A stretch of 64,000 nt of DNA from an uncultured Phascolarctobacterium sp. (GCA_905200645.1 CAJKLD010000010.1:3866-67865); one strand, 5' to 3'; counted from the stretch's first letter, positions 8,130-17,915 are shown. Notes: generated from the letters alone by a model not told the origin. Made by a program: numbers and translations.

Positions 8130-8938
8130 TGGAGATTAAACTTATTGCCAGTGATATGGATGACACGCTTTTAAGCAGTAAATGCGAAATTTCTCCGCGC
8201 AATGTGGCTGCCATAAAAAAGATTTTGGCTGTCGGTAAAATATTTATATTGGCTACCGGACGCATGTATGTTTCTGTAAAGCCTTATGCAGAGCGCTTAA
8301 ATTTAGATGTTCCTTTAGTGACCTACAACGGCGCTTTGGTTAAAGGCAGCTTGAGCGGCAAGGTTTTTTATGAGCATAAAATGAAGCTGGCAACCGCTAA
8401 TGAAGTGTTGGCATATTGCAGAAAAAATAGTTATTATTTGCAGCTTTATGTAGGCGACAACATTTTTATTCATACGGAAAACGAATGCTCGCGTATGTAT
8501 AGCAAAATCAGCGGCATTCCTACTACCGCTGTTGGCGATGCGGTGTATCATACTGATGAGGCTCCCTATAAAATTTTAGTAATGACTAAGGCTGACGAAT
8601 TTCAAGAGGTGTGGCATAAATTTACCAGGGATTTTCAAGGCAAGCTGGATGTGACCAGCTCTAAGGATAATTTTTTAGAGCTTATGGAGCCTGGTATTAA
8701 CAAATGGGAAGCAGTGAAAGCTGTGGCTGCCGGTTATGGTATTAAGCCGGAAGAAATTATGTGCATTGGCGATTCTAACAATGATGTAAAGATGATTGCC
8801 AACGCCGGGATTGGCGTTGCTGTGGCTAATGCTAAGGATGCGGTTAAAGCGCATGCGAAAATAGTTACTGCTTCTAATGATAATGACGGCGTTGCCATGG
8901 TTATTGAAAGTATTTTAACTGAGCAGGCTAAAGAATAA
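8129..8938 (+). CDS. Cof-type HAD-IIB phosphatase
   Basis: 269 residues. Motif I is ASDMDDTLL with nucleophile Asp9 and Asp11, the cap region follows, and motif IV is GDSNNDVKM near the C-terminus. This is the sugar-phosphate/FMN/PLP phosphatase subfamily (Cof/YidA/YwpJ). The exact substrate cannot be read from sequence. ATG 8129 is preferred to TTG 8126; AAAGGAG is at 8111-8117. It overlaps the upstream membrane-protein stop by one base, and an imperfect terminator follows. Confidence 0.85.
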   Translation: MEIKLIASDMDDTLLSSKCEISPRNVAAIKKILAVGKIFILATGRMYVSVKPYAERLNLDVPLVTYNGALVKGSLSGKVFYEHKMKLATANEVLAYCRKNSYYLQLYVGDNIFIHTENECSRMYSKISGIPTTAVGDAVYHTDEAPYKILVMTKADEFQEVWHKFTRDFQGKLDVTSSKDNFLELMEPGINKWEAVKAVAAGYGIKPEEIMCIGDSNNDVKMIANAGIGVAVANAKDAVKAHAKIVTASNDNDGVAMVIESILTEQAKE

Positions 8939-8943
8939 TAAGC

Positions 8944-8976
8944 AAAGCAGGTAGGGCAGCGCCGTGCCTGCTTTAA
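8944..8976 (+). terminator. Hairpin after HAD phosphatase gene
   Basis: AAAGCAGG at 8944-8951 pairs with CCTGCTTT at 8967-8974; the following T tract is weak. Confidence 0.5.
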
Positions 8977-9022
8977 TTCTATATATTTTGTCAAAAAGCG
9001 AATAAGTTTTTTGGAGGTTTGT

Positions 9023-10048
9023 ATGTCTATTTTGCCTATCTTTATACCTCATGCAGGCTGTCCGCATCAATGTATATTTTGCAATCAAAAGACTATCAGC
9101 GGCCATAAAACGGCTGCAGTAGCAGGAGCTAAGGCGCAGATTAAGCGCTGGCTGCAATGGCTGCGTCCGTCTGCTCACAACGAAGCTGCTTTTTACGGCG
9201 GTTCTTTTACGGGTCTTGATATGGATTTGCAAAAGCAGCTTTTAGCATTAACCGATGAGCTGTTAGACAAAGGTATAATCGGCAGCGTGCGCTTGTCAAC
9301 TCGTCCGGACTATATTGATGCCGCAAGACTGGCTTTATTGCAGAAGCATAGTGTAAGGCTGGTGGAGCTTGGCGTACAGTCTTTAGATGAAAAGGTTTTA
9401 GCTGCTGCCGAACGTGGACACAGCGTGGAAGCGGTATATAATGCGCACGATTTGCTGCGGCAGTTTGATTTTCAAACAGGCATACAGCTGATGGTGGGGC
9501 TACCGTGCCAAACTTGTGAAAGCGTGCGCGAGACGGCAGAAATTGTAGCCGCGCTTAAGCCTGACGTTGCAAGAATTTATCCTGTTTTGGTAATCAAGGA
9601 TACGCCTTTGGCTAAATTGTATGCAGCGAAAAATTATCAGCCGCTGACGTTGGAGGACGCTGTAGAGCAAAGCGCTTTCGTTTATCAGACGCTGACAGCG
9701 GCAGGCGTGAAAGTAATTCGTATCGGCTTGCAGCCGGATGAAGAATTGTGTACTCCGGGAAATATTGTTGCAGGCCCCTTTCATCCATCCATGGGAGAAT
9801 TAGTTAAAAGCAGAGCGCTGCGGGATAAAATAACCTTACAGCTGCAAAAATTAGCTGCTCAGGGAGCTTTAAACGTGGAGCTGCATTGTCCTAAAAAATT
9901 AGAATCAAAGCTGCGCGGACATAAAAGCGATAATCTGCATTATTGGCAGCAGCTTTCACCGCAGCTAAAAATAAAAGTAGTAATTTGTCAAAATTCTGCG
10001 GAAAAGGAGATAAAAGTATGGCCAACTGCCAATCCTTTGCTCCCATAG
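9023..10048 (+). CDS. Elp3/YhcC-like radical SAM protein
   Basis: 341 residues. The CxxxCxxC cluster motif is Cys13, Cys17 and Cys20 (GCPHQCIFC), followed by FYGGSFTGL, the SAM-binding pattern of the Elp3-like radical SAM subgroup. It lacks an acetyltransferase domain, so it is not full Elp3. ATG 9023 has GGAGG five bases upstream. Its last 31 bases overlap the next gene, a DNA glycosylase. In Firmicutes such proteins often sit next to smc, as here; the reaction is unknown. Confidence 0.82.
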   Translation: MSILPIFIPHAGCPHQCIFCNQKTISGHKTAAVAGAKAQIKRWLQWLRPSAHNEAAFYGGSFTGLDMDLQKQLLALTDELLDKGIIGSVRLSTRPDYIDAARLALLQKHSVRLVELGVQSLDEKVLAAAERGHSVEAVYNAHDLLRQFDFQTGIQLMVGLPCQTCESVRETAEIVAALKPDVARIYPVLVIKDTPLAKLYAAKNYQPLTLEDAVEQSAFVYQTLTAAGVKVIRIGLQPDEELCTPGNIVAGPFHPSMGELVKSRALRDKITLQLQKLAAQGALNVELHCPKKLESKLRGHKSDNLHYWQQLSPQLKIKVVICQNSAEKEIKVWPTANPLLP

Positions 10049-10512
10049 TAAACAGAGAAAGTAAAATTTTGCTGTTAGGTTCTATGCCGGGAGTGCGCTC
10101 TTTGCAGCGGCAGGAATATTATGCTCATCCGCAGAATCGCTTTTGGCGCTTACTGGCTTTGCTTTTCAATGAACCTGAACCGTGTAATTATGCAGCTAAA
10201 AAAGAAATGCTGCTGCGTCATCATATAGCTTTATGGGATACGCTCGGCTTGTGTGAACGAGAGGGAAGCTTGGACAGTAATATCAAAAATGAAGTGCCTA
10301 ACGCGATACCAGAACTGTTAGGGGAGCATCCGTCTATTAACGCAGTATTTTGCAACGGCAGCAAAGCTGCCGGCGCTTTCAAAAAATATTTTGCTAAGCA
10401 GCTGCCAAAAAATGTGCATGTTTTTTATTTACATTCTACCAGTCCGGCTAACGCCAGAATGAATATGCAGGCTTTAGCGGAAGAATGGCAGAAAATTTTA
10501 GAGTATTTATAA
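10018..10512 (+). CDS. Hypoxanthine/uracil-DNA glycosylase (UDG superfamily, family 6 type)
   Basis: 164 residues from ATG 10018, which has AAAAGGAG upstream within the previous gene. Motif A is GSMPGVRSLQ...YYAHPQNRFW, where the Asn of HPQN is the catalytic residue of this group, and motif B is STSPANAR. These are typical of DNA-deoxyinosine glycosylases, which remove deaminated adenine in base excision repair. Uracil or mismatch activity is possible. It overlaps the radical SAM gene by 31 bases. Confidence 0.85.
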   Translation: MANCQSFAPIVNRESKILLLGSMPGVRSLQRQEYYAHPQNRFWRLLALLFNEPEPCNYAAKKEMLLRHHIALWDTLGLCEREGSLDSNIKNEVPNAIPELLGEHPSINAVFCNGSKAAGAFKKYFAKQLPKNVHVFYLHSTSPANARMNMQALAEEWQKILEYL

Positions 10513-10625
10513 TTGCGGCCTTAAAAGCTGTATGAAAAAAACATTATCTATGATACAATAATAAGATAACATTAGAAAGAGCAAAAATTATGTGTTGTAA
10601 TTTTTGCGGAAACAGGTGATCTTTA

Positions 10626-13600
10626 GTGCGTCTTAAGTCCTTCTCAACTTATGGCTTTAAATCATTTGCAGATAAAACTGAATTGACTTTTGATAAAGGG
10701 ATAACTGCTGTTGTAGGACCTAACGGTTCAGGCAAGAGCAATATTTCTGATGCCATTCGTTGGGCTTTAGGCGAACAAAGCGCTAAATATCTGCGCGGCG
10801 CCAAAATGGAGGATGTTATTTTTTCCGGCAGCAGCAGGCGTCGTCCTTTGGGTGTGGCAGAGGTAAATTTAGAGTTTGATAACAGCGACCATACCTTGCC
10901 CATGGATTTTGAACAGGTAAGCTTAACGCGCCGCTTGTATCGCAGTGGTGACAGCGAATATGCCATCAATAAAAAATCCTGCCGTTTAAAGGATATAGTG
11001 GATTTATTGGCGGATACCGGCTTGGGCAAAGGTTCTATGTCCATTATCGGTCAGAATAAAATAGATGAAATTTTAAACAGCCGTTCCGAGGACCGGCGAG
11101 GACTTTTTGAAGAAGCGGCCGGAATTGCCAAGTACCGCCTGCGCAAAAAGGACGCTGTGCGTCGTTTGGACGATACGGCAGTAAATTTAACGCGTATTAA
11201 GGATATTCGCAGCGAGGTAGAAGCGCAGGTGGAGCCTTTGGCGCAGGCTGCCAAAAAAACAGAGCAGTTTAATAAATTAAATGAAGAATACAATCTGTGT
11301 CAATTAGGTATAATCATCCGTAAGCTGGATAATATGGAAAGCCTGAACGAAGCTTTGCAGGCGCGTAAGAATACTGCGGCAGATTTTTTCAGTCATCAGG
11401 CAGCTCTTTTAAGTCAGCGTGAGGCGGAGGCTGTACAGGTGCAGCGGGAGCTGGATAAGCTGGCTGAAGGCTACAGCAAATTGCAGGAAGAAATTGCTGC
11501 TCACGAAACTGCGCTGGAGAAATTGCGCGGACGGCAGGGAGTTCTTAGTGAAAGAGCGGAGCAAAGCCAAAAAGCTATTGCCCGTTATGAGCAGAGCAAC
11601 GAAAGGCTGGCTCAACAGGCTGCCGAATTAGAAGCTACCATGCAAAAATTAGCAGCAGAATTTGACGCAGCAGACGGGGAGCGTGCCAAGGCTGCTTTAC
11701 TGGTAGATAAGCTGCAGCAGCAGCGCGACCAAGAAGCGAAAGCTTTGGCTGATGTGCAGAATAAAAGTGCTAATGCGCAAAGTGAATTTTTTGCCGGAAT
11801 GCAGGCGCTGTTAAAGTTGCGCAATGAACTGCACAGCTTGGAGCAGGCGCAGGAGCTGCGGATGCGTAAGCGTGAAGCGCTGAAAAAAAATATCGAGGAA
11901 GCAGAAGCTTCTCAAGCACGTATAGAGGAAAAGTATAAGCAGCTTTTAGAAGCGCAGGCCCGTAACGGTCATGAGCAGGAGCTTGTGGAGCAGGATGCGG
12001 AGAAAATGCAGCGGGAGCTGGCTGTTACTCAAGGAAAAATAAAGGATATTACCGCCAAGCAGCAGCAGTGCCAAAGAAATCTTACCGCTGCGGAAACCAG
12101 AGCGCAAAGCCTGCGGAGATTGCAGGATAATTATGAAGGCTTTAGCAATGGCATAAAGGTAATTTTAAAATCGCAGGCGCCGTGGCGTAAGCAGATTGTT
12201 GGCGTAGTGGCCGAGCTTATCAAGGTTGAAGATAAATATGTTGCCGCCATGGAAACTGCTTTAGGCGAAGGCGCGCAGAATATTGTTACACGTGATGCAC
12301 AGACTGCCAAGCAGGCCATTAGCTTTTTGAAGCAAAATAAAAGCGGTCGTGCGACTTTTCTGCCTTTAGATACAGTACAGCGTCGCAGTCCTAACCGCGA
12401 GGAAGAAGCTGCTGCCGCAATGCCGGGAATATGCGGCTTTGCCGTTGATTTGCTGCAATACAATGCCGAAGCGGAAAATGCTATTCGCTTTTTACTGGGG
12501 AGGGTGCTGATTGCGGAAAATATTGACGCTGCTTTGGCGGCGGCTAAGACAGTGCATTACCGTCTGCGGGTAGTTACTCTGGACGGCGATGTTGTTAACG
12601 CCGGCGGCAGTATGACCGGCGGTACACGCAGACAAAGAGAAGGCTATTTAAGCCGTAACGCCGAAATTAAGCAAATTTTAGCGAACTGTGCTAAGCTGCA
12701 TCAGGAAGTGCTGGAGTGGCAGGAGCAGCTGGAAGAACAGGAAGAAATTGCTAAAAAGCAGGCCTATAGGCTGCAAGCGGCTAAAGAAGAATTGCAGCAG
12801 CAAAGATTAAAAGGCAGCGAATTAAGATTGCATTTAGAGCAGTCGGAGCAAGCCAAAAAACGCGAAAACGAAAACTTGCTTTTATTATTAGACGACAGAC
12901 GTCAAGTTACCGACGAATATTTGGCTAATAGAGATAAATTAAAGGCTCTACGTCTTACCGTAACGGAGCGCGAAGGCCAGGACGCAGAAGCTAAGGAACA
13001 GCTGGAAAATTTAAAAAAAGCAATCGCTAAAAGTGGCAGCGCGGTAACAGCCTTGGAAAACCAATTACAGGACGCGCGCGTGTCGTTAGAAACCTCGGCG
13101 GCTAAAAGCAGGCTGACAAGCGAACGTATGCATAGCCTAGACCAGGATACGCTGCGTGTACGCAAAGAAATTGCCGATAATCAAGCGGACATCATGCGAA
13201 TGCATGAGACTGTTGCAGACTGCGCAAAACAAAAGCAAGAGTTGACGGTTCAAAGCGACGAAGCTTTAGCCAAGCTGAACGAAATTATGAATGGCAAAGA
13301 AACTTTCGCCGAGCAGCGGGGCGAGCTTTTACAGCGGCAAGGGCAAATGGAACAGGGTGCAGCCGCAGCGCGTAAAGCAGCCGCAGAAAGCGAAGCAGCT
13401 TTGCGGCAGGCAGAATTAAATCTTGCCCGTCACGAGAGCGACTATCAGCATGTGTTGGAGCAGCTGGAGCAGGATTATCACATAAATGAGCAAGAGGCCC
13501 GTTTAGTTGACATTAGCAGCTTGGCAGAACTGGATTTGAAAGCTTTGCAGCGTAAATCCAGCAAGCTTTATCTTGCTATTTCCGAATTGGGCTCCATCAA

Positions 13601-14192
13601 CGCTTCAGCTATCGAAGAATATCAAGCGATAAAAGAACGCAGCGAATTTTTGCAGAAGCAATATGATGATTTATATACAGCTAAGGAAAATTTAGAGGCA
13701 GTCATCGGCGAAATTAACAGCGGCATGACGAAACGTTTTAAAGAAGCATTTGCGCAGATCAATATTTATTTTGCTCAATGCTATGTGAAGCTTTTCGGCG
13801 GCGGCACCGCAGTCTTAAAGCTTACAGAGCCGGAGAATATTTTGGATTCCGGTATCGATATAGAGGTACAGCCGCCCGGCAAGAAACTGCAAAGCCTGTT
13901 CTTAATGTCCGGCGGCGAAAGAGCTTTGACGGTTATCGCTTTGCTTTTTGCTTTGCTTAGCTACCAACCGGCGCCGTTCTGCATCTTGGACGAAATTGAC
14001 GCGCCGCTGGATGATGCCAATATTCAACGTTTTGCCAATTTCCTCAGAGAATATTCTGCCAAAACGCAGTTTATTATGATAACTCACCGTAAGGGTACTA
14101 TGGAATGTGCCGATATAATGTACGGTGTAACCATGGAAGAATCCGGTGTATCAAAGTTATTATCTGTGAAGATAAATGCAAAGGAGAGTTAA
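10626..14192 (+). CDS. smc: Chromosome segregation and condensation protein SMC
   Basis: 1188 residues, usual length. Walker A GPNGSGKSN at 31-39, first long coiled coil to about 500, a hinge at about 505-660 (with GGSMTGG), second coiled coil, and the C-terminal LMSGGERAL signature with Walker B FCILDEIDAPLDDAN. It forms the SMC-ScpAB loop-extruding condensin. GTG start preceded by AGGTGA. It is followed two bases later by ftsY, the standard Firmicute order. No defect is seen. Confidence 0.97.
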   Translation: MRLKSFSTYGFKSFADKTELTFDKGITAVVGPNGSGKSNISDAIRWALGEQSAKYLRGAKMEDVIFSGSSRRRPLGVAEVNLEFDNSDHTLPMDFEQVSLTRRLYRSGDSEYAINKKSCRLKDIVDLLADTGLGKGSMSIIGQNKIDEILNSRSEDRRGLFEEAAGIAKYRLRKKDAVRRLDDTAVNLTRIKDIRSEVEAQVEPLAQAAKKTEQFNKLNEEYNLCQLGIIIRKLDNMESLNEALQARKNTAADFFSHQAALLSQREAEAVQVQRELDKLAEGYSKLQEEIAAHETALEKLRGRQGVLSERAEQSQKAIARYEQSNERLAQQAAELEATMQKLAAEFDAADGERAKAALLVDKLQQQRDQEAKALADVQNKSANAQSEFFAGMQALLKLRNELHSLEQAQELRMRKREALKKNIEEAEASQARIEEKYKQLLEAQARNGHEQELVEQDAEKMQRELAVTQGKIKDITAKQQQCQRNLTAAETRAQSLRRLQDNYEGFSNGIKVILKSQAPWRKQIVGVVAELIKVEDKYVAAMETALGEGAQNIVTRDAQTAKQAISFLKQNKSGRATFLPLDTVQRRSPNREEEAAAAMPGICGFAVDLLQYNAEAENAIRFLLGRVLIAENIDAALAAAKTVHYRLRVVTLDGDVVNAGGSMTGGTRRQREGYLSRNAEIKQILANCAKLHQEVLEWQEQLEEQEEIAKKQAYRLQAAKEELQQQRLKGSELRLHLEQSEQAKKRENENLLLLLDDRRQVTDEYLANRDKLKALRLTVTEREGQDAEAKEQLENLKKAIAKSGSAVTALENQLQDARVSLETSAAKSRLTSERMHSLDQDTLRVRKEIADNQADIMRMHETVADCAKQKQELTVQSDEALAKLNEIMNGKETFAEQRGELLQRQGQMEQGAAAARKAAAESEAALRQAELNLARHESDYQHVLEQLEQDYHINEQEARLVDISSLAELDLKALQRKSSKLYLAISELGSINASAIEEYQAIKERSEFLQKQYDDLYTAKENLEAVIGEINSGMTKRFKEAFAQINIYFAQCYVKLFGGGTAVLKLTEPENILDSGIDIEVQPPGKKLQSLFLMSGGERALTVIALLFALLSYQPAPFCILDEIDAPLDDANIQRFANFLREYSAKTQFIMITHRKGTMECADIMYGVTMEESGVSKLLSVKINAKES

Positions 14193-14194
14193 TT

Positions 14195-15112
14195 ATGGGA
14201 TTTTTTGAGCGTTTAAAGGAAGGGCTTTCTAAAACCAGACGCAACTTTACCGACCGTATTCAAGAGCTGGTAGGCATGTCTACGGCTATTGACGATGATT
14301 TTTTAGAAGAACTGGAAATGATATTGCTGAGTGCAGACGTAGGCGTGAAAACTACCGAAAAGCTTATTGAAGCAGTGCGCAGCGCAGCAAGAAAAAAAGA
14401 GATTAAAGGTACGGAGGATGTTATTCCGTTTTTGAAAAAATATATGGCAGAGCTGCTGGCTGATTCAGGTCAGCGTACCCGTATCGGCGCAAAGCCTACG
14501 GTAATTTTGGTAGTAGGCGTTAACGGTGTAGGCAAAACTACGACTATCGGCAAACTGGCAAATTATTTTACGCTTTTCAAATATAAAGTTATTTTAGCTG
14601 CTGGCGATACCTTCCGCGCTGCTGCTGCCGAACAGCTGCAAATTTGGGGACAGCGCGCTAGCTGCGATGTTATCCGCCATAACGAGGGCGCCGACCCGGC
14701 AGCCGTAGTTTTTGACGCAGTAAAAGCAGCCATTGCCCGCAAAGCAGATATTCTGTTTATTGATACTGCCGGTCGTTTGCATAATAAGGCTAATTTGATG
14801 AATGAATTGGAAAAAATCCATCGCATTATTAAACGCGAAATTCCCGAAGCTCCCCACGAAACATTTTTGGTTTTGGATGCTACCACCGGGCAAAATGCTA
14901 TCAACCAGGCAAAAGTTTTTATGGAAACTGCTAACGTTACCGGCGTTGTGCTGACTAAGCTGGACGGCACGGCTAAAGGCGGCGTTGTAGTTGCCATTAA
15001 GGAAGAGCTCGGCCTGCCCGTAAAATGGATAGGCGTGGGCGAGGGTATTATGGATTTCCGTCCCTTTGAGCCTGATAAATTTGTGGAAGCGTTGTTCGAT
15101 ACGGAAAAATAA
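14195..15112 (+). CDS. ftsY: Signal recognition particle receptor FtsY
   Basis: 305 residues from ATG 14195 (AAGGAG at 14181). The short N-terminal acidic region leads to an N domain and a GTPase G domain: G1 GVNGVGKTTTIGKLA, G3 DTAGRLHNKANLM and G4 TKLDGTAKGG. It docks SRP-ribosome complexes at the membrane and works with Ffh, encoded two genes on. A reading starting earlier inside smc is not credible. A terminator follows directly. Confidence 0.97.
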   Translation: MGFFERLKEGLSKTRRNFTDRIQELVGMSTAIDDDFLEELEMILLSADVGVKTTEKLIEAVRSAARKKEIKGTEDVIPFLKKYMAELLADSGQRTRIGAKPTVILVVGVNGVGKTTTIGKLANYFTLFKYKVILAAGDTFRAAAAEQLQIWGQRASCDVIRHNEGADPAAVVFDAVKAAIARKADILFIDTAGRLHNKANLMNELEKIHRIIKREIPEAPHETFLVLDATTGQNAINQAKVFMETANVTGVVLTKLDGTAKGGVVVAIKEELGLPVKWIGVGEGIMDFRPFEPDKFVEALFDTEK

Positions 15113-15119
15113 AAAAATC

Positions 15120-15162
15120 GGAGTGTGACAAGTAAAAATACTTGACAACACTCCTTTTTTTT
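15120..15162 (+). terminator. ftsY terminator overlapping the ylxM promoter
   Basis: GGAGTGT 15120-15126 pairs with ACACTCC 15148-15154 and CAAGT 15129-15133 with ACTTG 15140-15144; eight T follow. The downstream arm contains the -35 box of the next promoter. Confidence 0.85.
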
Positions 15163-15170
15163 ATTATACT
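15142..15170 (+). promoter_or_regulatory. Sigma-A promoter for ylxM-ffh
   Basis: TTGACA at 15142-15147 and TATACT at 15165-15170 with a 17-base spacer, 35 bases before the ylxM start. The -35 lies inside the ftsY terminator stem. Confidence 0.8.
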
Positions 15171-15204
15171 ATCAAAGTCGAGTAAATTTATTAGAGGTAG
15201 AACT

Positions 15205-15558
15205 ATGTCAGCAGAAGAAATTTTTCAGCAGCGAATGCGCTTGAGCAGATTGTTTGATATTTACGGCGGTCTGTTAACAGAAAAACAAAGAAGCTGCTTA
15301 GGGTTATATTTCTATGATGATTTATCTTTGAGTGAAATTTCGGAAGAGTTAGGAGTTTCACGACAGGCTGTTCATGATTTACTCAAAAGAGTGGAGCAGA
15401 TTTTGGAGCGCAATGAAGCTGCCTTAGGAATTTTGGCTAAGGAAGAAACGTTGCACCAAGAATTGCATTTAGTTATGAAATTACTGGTTTCTGACGAGCA
15501 TAAGAAAAAGTGCGAAGCCGTAGAGCGTTTGCAGAAAATCTGCGGTGAAGGTAGGTAG
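15205..15558 (+). CDS. ylxM: YlxM-family helix-turn-helix protein linked to SRP
   Basis: 117 residues from ATG 15205 with AGAGGTAG upstream; a longer reading would start inside the terminator. It has a sigma-70 region-4-like helix-turn-helix (LTEKQRSCLGLYFYDDLSLS then SEELGVSRQAVHDLLKR). YlxM is encoded next to ffh throughout Firmicutes and has been reported to modulate SRP GTPase activity. Eight bases separate it from ffh. Its DNA- or RNA-binding target is not evident. Confidence 0.92.
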   Translation: MSAEEIFQQRMRLSRLFDIYGGLLTEKQRSCLGLYFYDDLSLSEISEELGVSRQAVHDLLKRVEQILERNEAALGILAKEETLHQELHLVMKLLVSDEHKKKCEAVERLQKICGEGR

Positions 15559-15566
15559 AAAAATAA

Positions 15567-16916
15567 ATGGCATTTGAAAGTTTATCCGAAAGATTACAAA
15601 ATGCTTTAAAGATGTTTCGCGGCACAGGCAAGCTTACGGAAGAGGATTTAAAAGCTCCTCTGCGCGAAGTGCGCATGGCTTTGCTGGAGGCCGACGTAAA
15701 CTTTAAAGTAGTTAAAGACTTTGTAGCCAAGGTTAAAGAGCGTTCTTTAGGTGCAGAAGTCAGCGAGGGCTTAAATCCTCATCAGCAGATAATTAAAATT
15801 GTTAATGAAGAGCTGATTGAGCTTTTAGGCGGTACTCAAAGTAAGCTGACTGTGGCACAAAAGCCGCCTACAGTTATTATGCTGGTTGGTCTGCAGGGTG
15901 CCGGTAAAACTACTACTGCCGGTAAGCTGGCAAATTACTTAAAGCATAAGCATAAAAAGCCTTTACTGGTAGCTGGCGACGTTTATCGTCCTGCTGCTAT
16001 TACCCAGTTGCAGGTTTTGGGCGAACAGTTGAGTGTGCCCGTATTCACCTTAGGTGATAAGGTTTCTCCCGTAGAAATTGCCGAGAAGGCGATTGAAAAA
16101 GCGCGCAGCTTGGCTTGCGATACTGTTATTATAGATACCGCTGGCCGCTTGCACATCAACGAAGAGCTTATGGACGAGCTGCGCAATATTAAAGCCGCAG
16201 TTCAGCCCCAGGAAATTCTCTTGGTTGTTGACGCTATGACCGGTCAGGATGCCGTAACTGTTGCCGAAAGCTTTAACAGCGAGCTGGGAATTGACGGCTT
16301 GATTGTTACCAAGCTGGATGGCGATGCCCGCGGCGGCGCTGTACTTTCCGTAAAGGCAGTAACCGGTAAGCCGGTTAAGCTGATTGGTTTAGGAGAAAAG
16401 CTTGATGCTTTGGAGCCTTTTCATCCGGACCGTATGGCTTCCCGTATTTTGGGTATGGGCGATATTCTGACATTGGTAGAAAAAATCCAATCTACAACGG
16501 ACTTAGCAAAAGCGTTGGAAATGGAAAAGAAACTGCGCAAGGATGAATTTACCTTAGAGCAGTTCCTTGACCAAATGCAGCAGGTTAAAAAGCTGGGTTC
16601 TTTAGAGACCATTCTTGGTCTTATTCCCGGTATGGGCGGTATCAGCCAAAAGCTGAAAGAAGCTAATGTAGACGAAAAAGAATTTGACCGCATTGAAGCT
16701 ATTATCCGCTCCATGACACCGAAAGAAAGACGTAACCCTGATATTATCAACGGCAGCCGCCGTAAACGTATTGCCCTTGGCTGCGGTATGCGTGTGCAGG
16801 ATGTCAATAAACTGCTTAAGAACTTCGAAGAAAGCAAGAAGATGATGAAGAGGATGCAGGGTATGGCAAAGTTTGCGTCCAAAGGCGGCATGCGCCTGCC
16901 TTTTGGTCATAAATAA
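15567..16916 (+). CDS. ffh: Signal recognition particle protein Ffh
   Basis: 449 residues. N domain, G domain with GLQGAGKTTTAGKLA, DTAGRLHINEELM and TKLDGDARGG, then the methionine-rich M domain ending in KKMMKRMQGMAKFASKGG, which binds 4.5S RNA and signal sequences. It pairs with FtsY to target membrane proteins. Upstream ylxM shares the transcript. No 4.5S RNA gene is recognised in the window. Confidence 0.97.
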   Translation: MAFESLSERLQNALKMFRGTGKLTEEDLKAPLREVRMALLEADVNFKVVKDFVAKVKERSLGAEVSEGLNPHQQIIKIVNEELIELLGGTQSKLTVAQKPPTVIMLVGLQGAGKTTTAGKLANYLKHKHKKPLLVAGDVYRPAAITQLQVLGEQLSVPVFTLGDKVSPVEIAEKAIEKARSLACDTVIIDTAGRLHINEELMDELRNIKAAVQPQEILLVVDAMTGQDAVTVAESFNSELGIDGLIVTKLDGDARGGAVLSVKAVTGKPVKLIGLGEKLDALEPFHPDRMASRILGMGDILTLVEKIQSTTDLAKALEMEKKLRKDEFTLEQFLDQMQQVKKLGSLETILGLIPGMGGISQKLKEANVDEKEFDRIEAIIRSMTPKERRNPDIINGSRRKRIALGCGMRVQDVNKLLKNFEESKKMMKRMQGMAKFASKGGMRLPFGHK

Positions 16917-16967
16917 ATATTAAAAGTTCCATGTTGTTGAGATATATTTAAGGAGGTGACTATCAAC

Positions 16968-17240
16968 ATGGCAGTAAAAATTCGTTTAAAACGTATGGGT
17001 GCTAAAAAGGCTCCTTTCTATCGTATCGTAGTAGCAGACGCTCGTTCTCCTCGTGACGGTCGTTTCATTGAATCCATTGGTTACTATGATTCCACCGTTA
17101 ACCCGGCAAACGTAAAAATCGACGCTGAAAAAGCTATCGATTGGATGGGCAAAGGTGCTCAACCTACTGATACCGTTAAAAACCTGTTCAGCAAAAATGG
17201 TATCATGAAGGCTTTTGCTGAAGCTAAAGCAGCAAAATAA
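16968..17240 (+). CDS. rpsP: 30S ribosomal protein S16
   Basis: 90 residues, [19 protein letters not shown] start typical of S16, with [12 protein letters not shown] following. ATG 16968 is 10 bases after a strong AGGAGGTG; an earlier in-frame start at 16956 would overlap that site. It is an early-assembly protein of the small subunit and the first gene of the S16-KhpA-YlqD-RimM-TrmD block. Confidence 0.97.
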   Translation: MAVKIRLKRMGAKKAPFYRIVVADARSPRDGRFIESIGYYDSTVNPANVKIDAEKAIDWMGKGAQPTDTVKNLFSKNGIMKAFAEAKAAK

Positions 17241-17262
17241 TTTTTAGAGAGGCGTGATCTAC

Positions 17263-17490
17263 ATGAAAGAATTGGTAGAAGTAATGGCCAAGTCTCTTGT
17301 AAGTAATCCCTCGGCAGTAGTAGTGGAGGAGGAAACTACCGGAACAACTACGGTACTCCGCCTCCATGTTGCTTCTGAAGACATGGGCAAAGTTATTGGA
17401 AAACAAGGCCGTATCGCCAAAGCCATCAGAACTGTAATGAAAGCAGTAGCAACCCGCGAGAATGTAAAAGTTATTGTCGAGATTGTTTAA
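17263..17490 (+). CDS. khpA: KH-domain RNA-binding protein KhpA
   Basis: 75 residues from ATG 17263. A single KH domain with the GxxG loop in GKVIGKQGRIAKAIRT. KhpA pairs with KhpB/Jag to bind RNAs and influence cell elongation and division in Firmicutes. It sits between rpsP and ylqD, its usual place. GTG 17254 is a possible but less likely start. Confidence 0.93.
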   Translation: MKELVEVMAKSLVSNPSAVVVEEETTGTTTVLRLHVASEDMGKVIGKQGRIAKAIRTVMKAVATRENVKVIVEIV

Positions 17491-17507
17491 CTAAGGATGG
17501 TATTGCT

Positions 17508-17912
17508 ATGGATAAAATGTTTGTTAGAGTTCCTGTTGCTGTAAAAGCAAAGGTAACCGAAGACTTAAAACTGAAAATTATTGGAGATCTCCAAAACACC
17601 ATAAAAAATATGGAGCTTGATTTGGAACAATTTGAGTTCCAAGCTAAAAAAGCTTTGCATCAAGCTGCATCTGATTTGAGCGTGCTGCCGGCTTTGCGCG
17701 AACAAATCGACATGGAAAGAAATAAACGCACTGCTGCTAAAGCAGAGGCAGAAGCTAAGCTGAAAAGAGCAGAAGCCTTGGAAATGGGTGCAGAAATTGG
17801 TCACGGTACCTTAGAACGTACCGTAGAAATCACTGTTGGCACTGATTTGGATGCTTTGATGGGTGCGGAAATTCTTACTGAAGACGGTAAAGTAATCGCT
17901 TTCCGCGAGTGA
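17508..17912 (+). CDS. ylqD: YlqD family protein
   Basis: 134 residues. The first two thirds are a predicted coiled coil (from about residue 20 to 90, rich in Lys, Glu and Ala), followed by a small strand-rich tail. YlqD proteins are conserved in Firmicutes between khpA and rimM; their function is unknown. Location suggests a link to ribosome maturation. Confidence 0.88.
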   Translation: MDKMFVRVPVAVKAKVTEDLKLKIIGDLQNTIKNMELDLEQFEFQAKKALHQAASDLSVLPALREQIDMERNKRTAAKAEAEAKLKRAEALEMGAEIGHGTLERTVEITVGTDLDALMGAEILTEDGKVIAFRE

Positions 17913-17915
17913 TCC

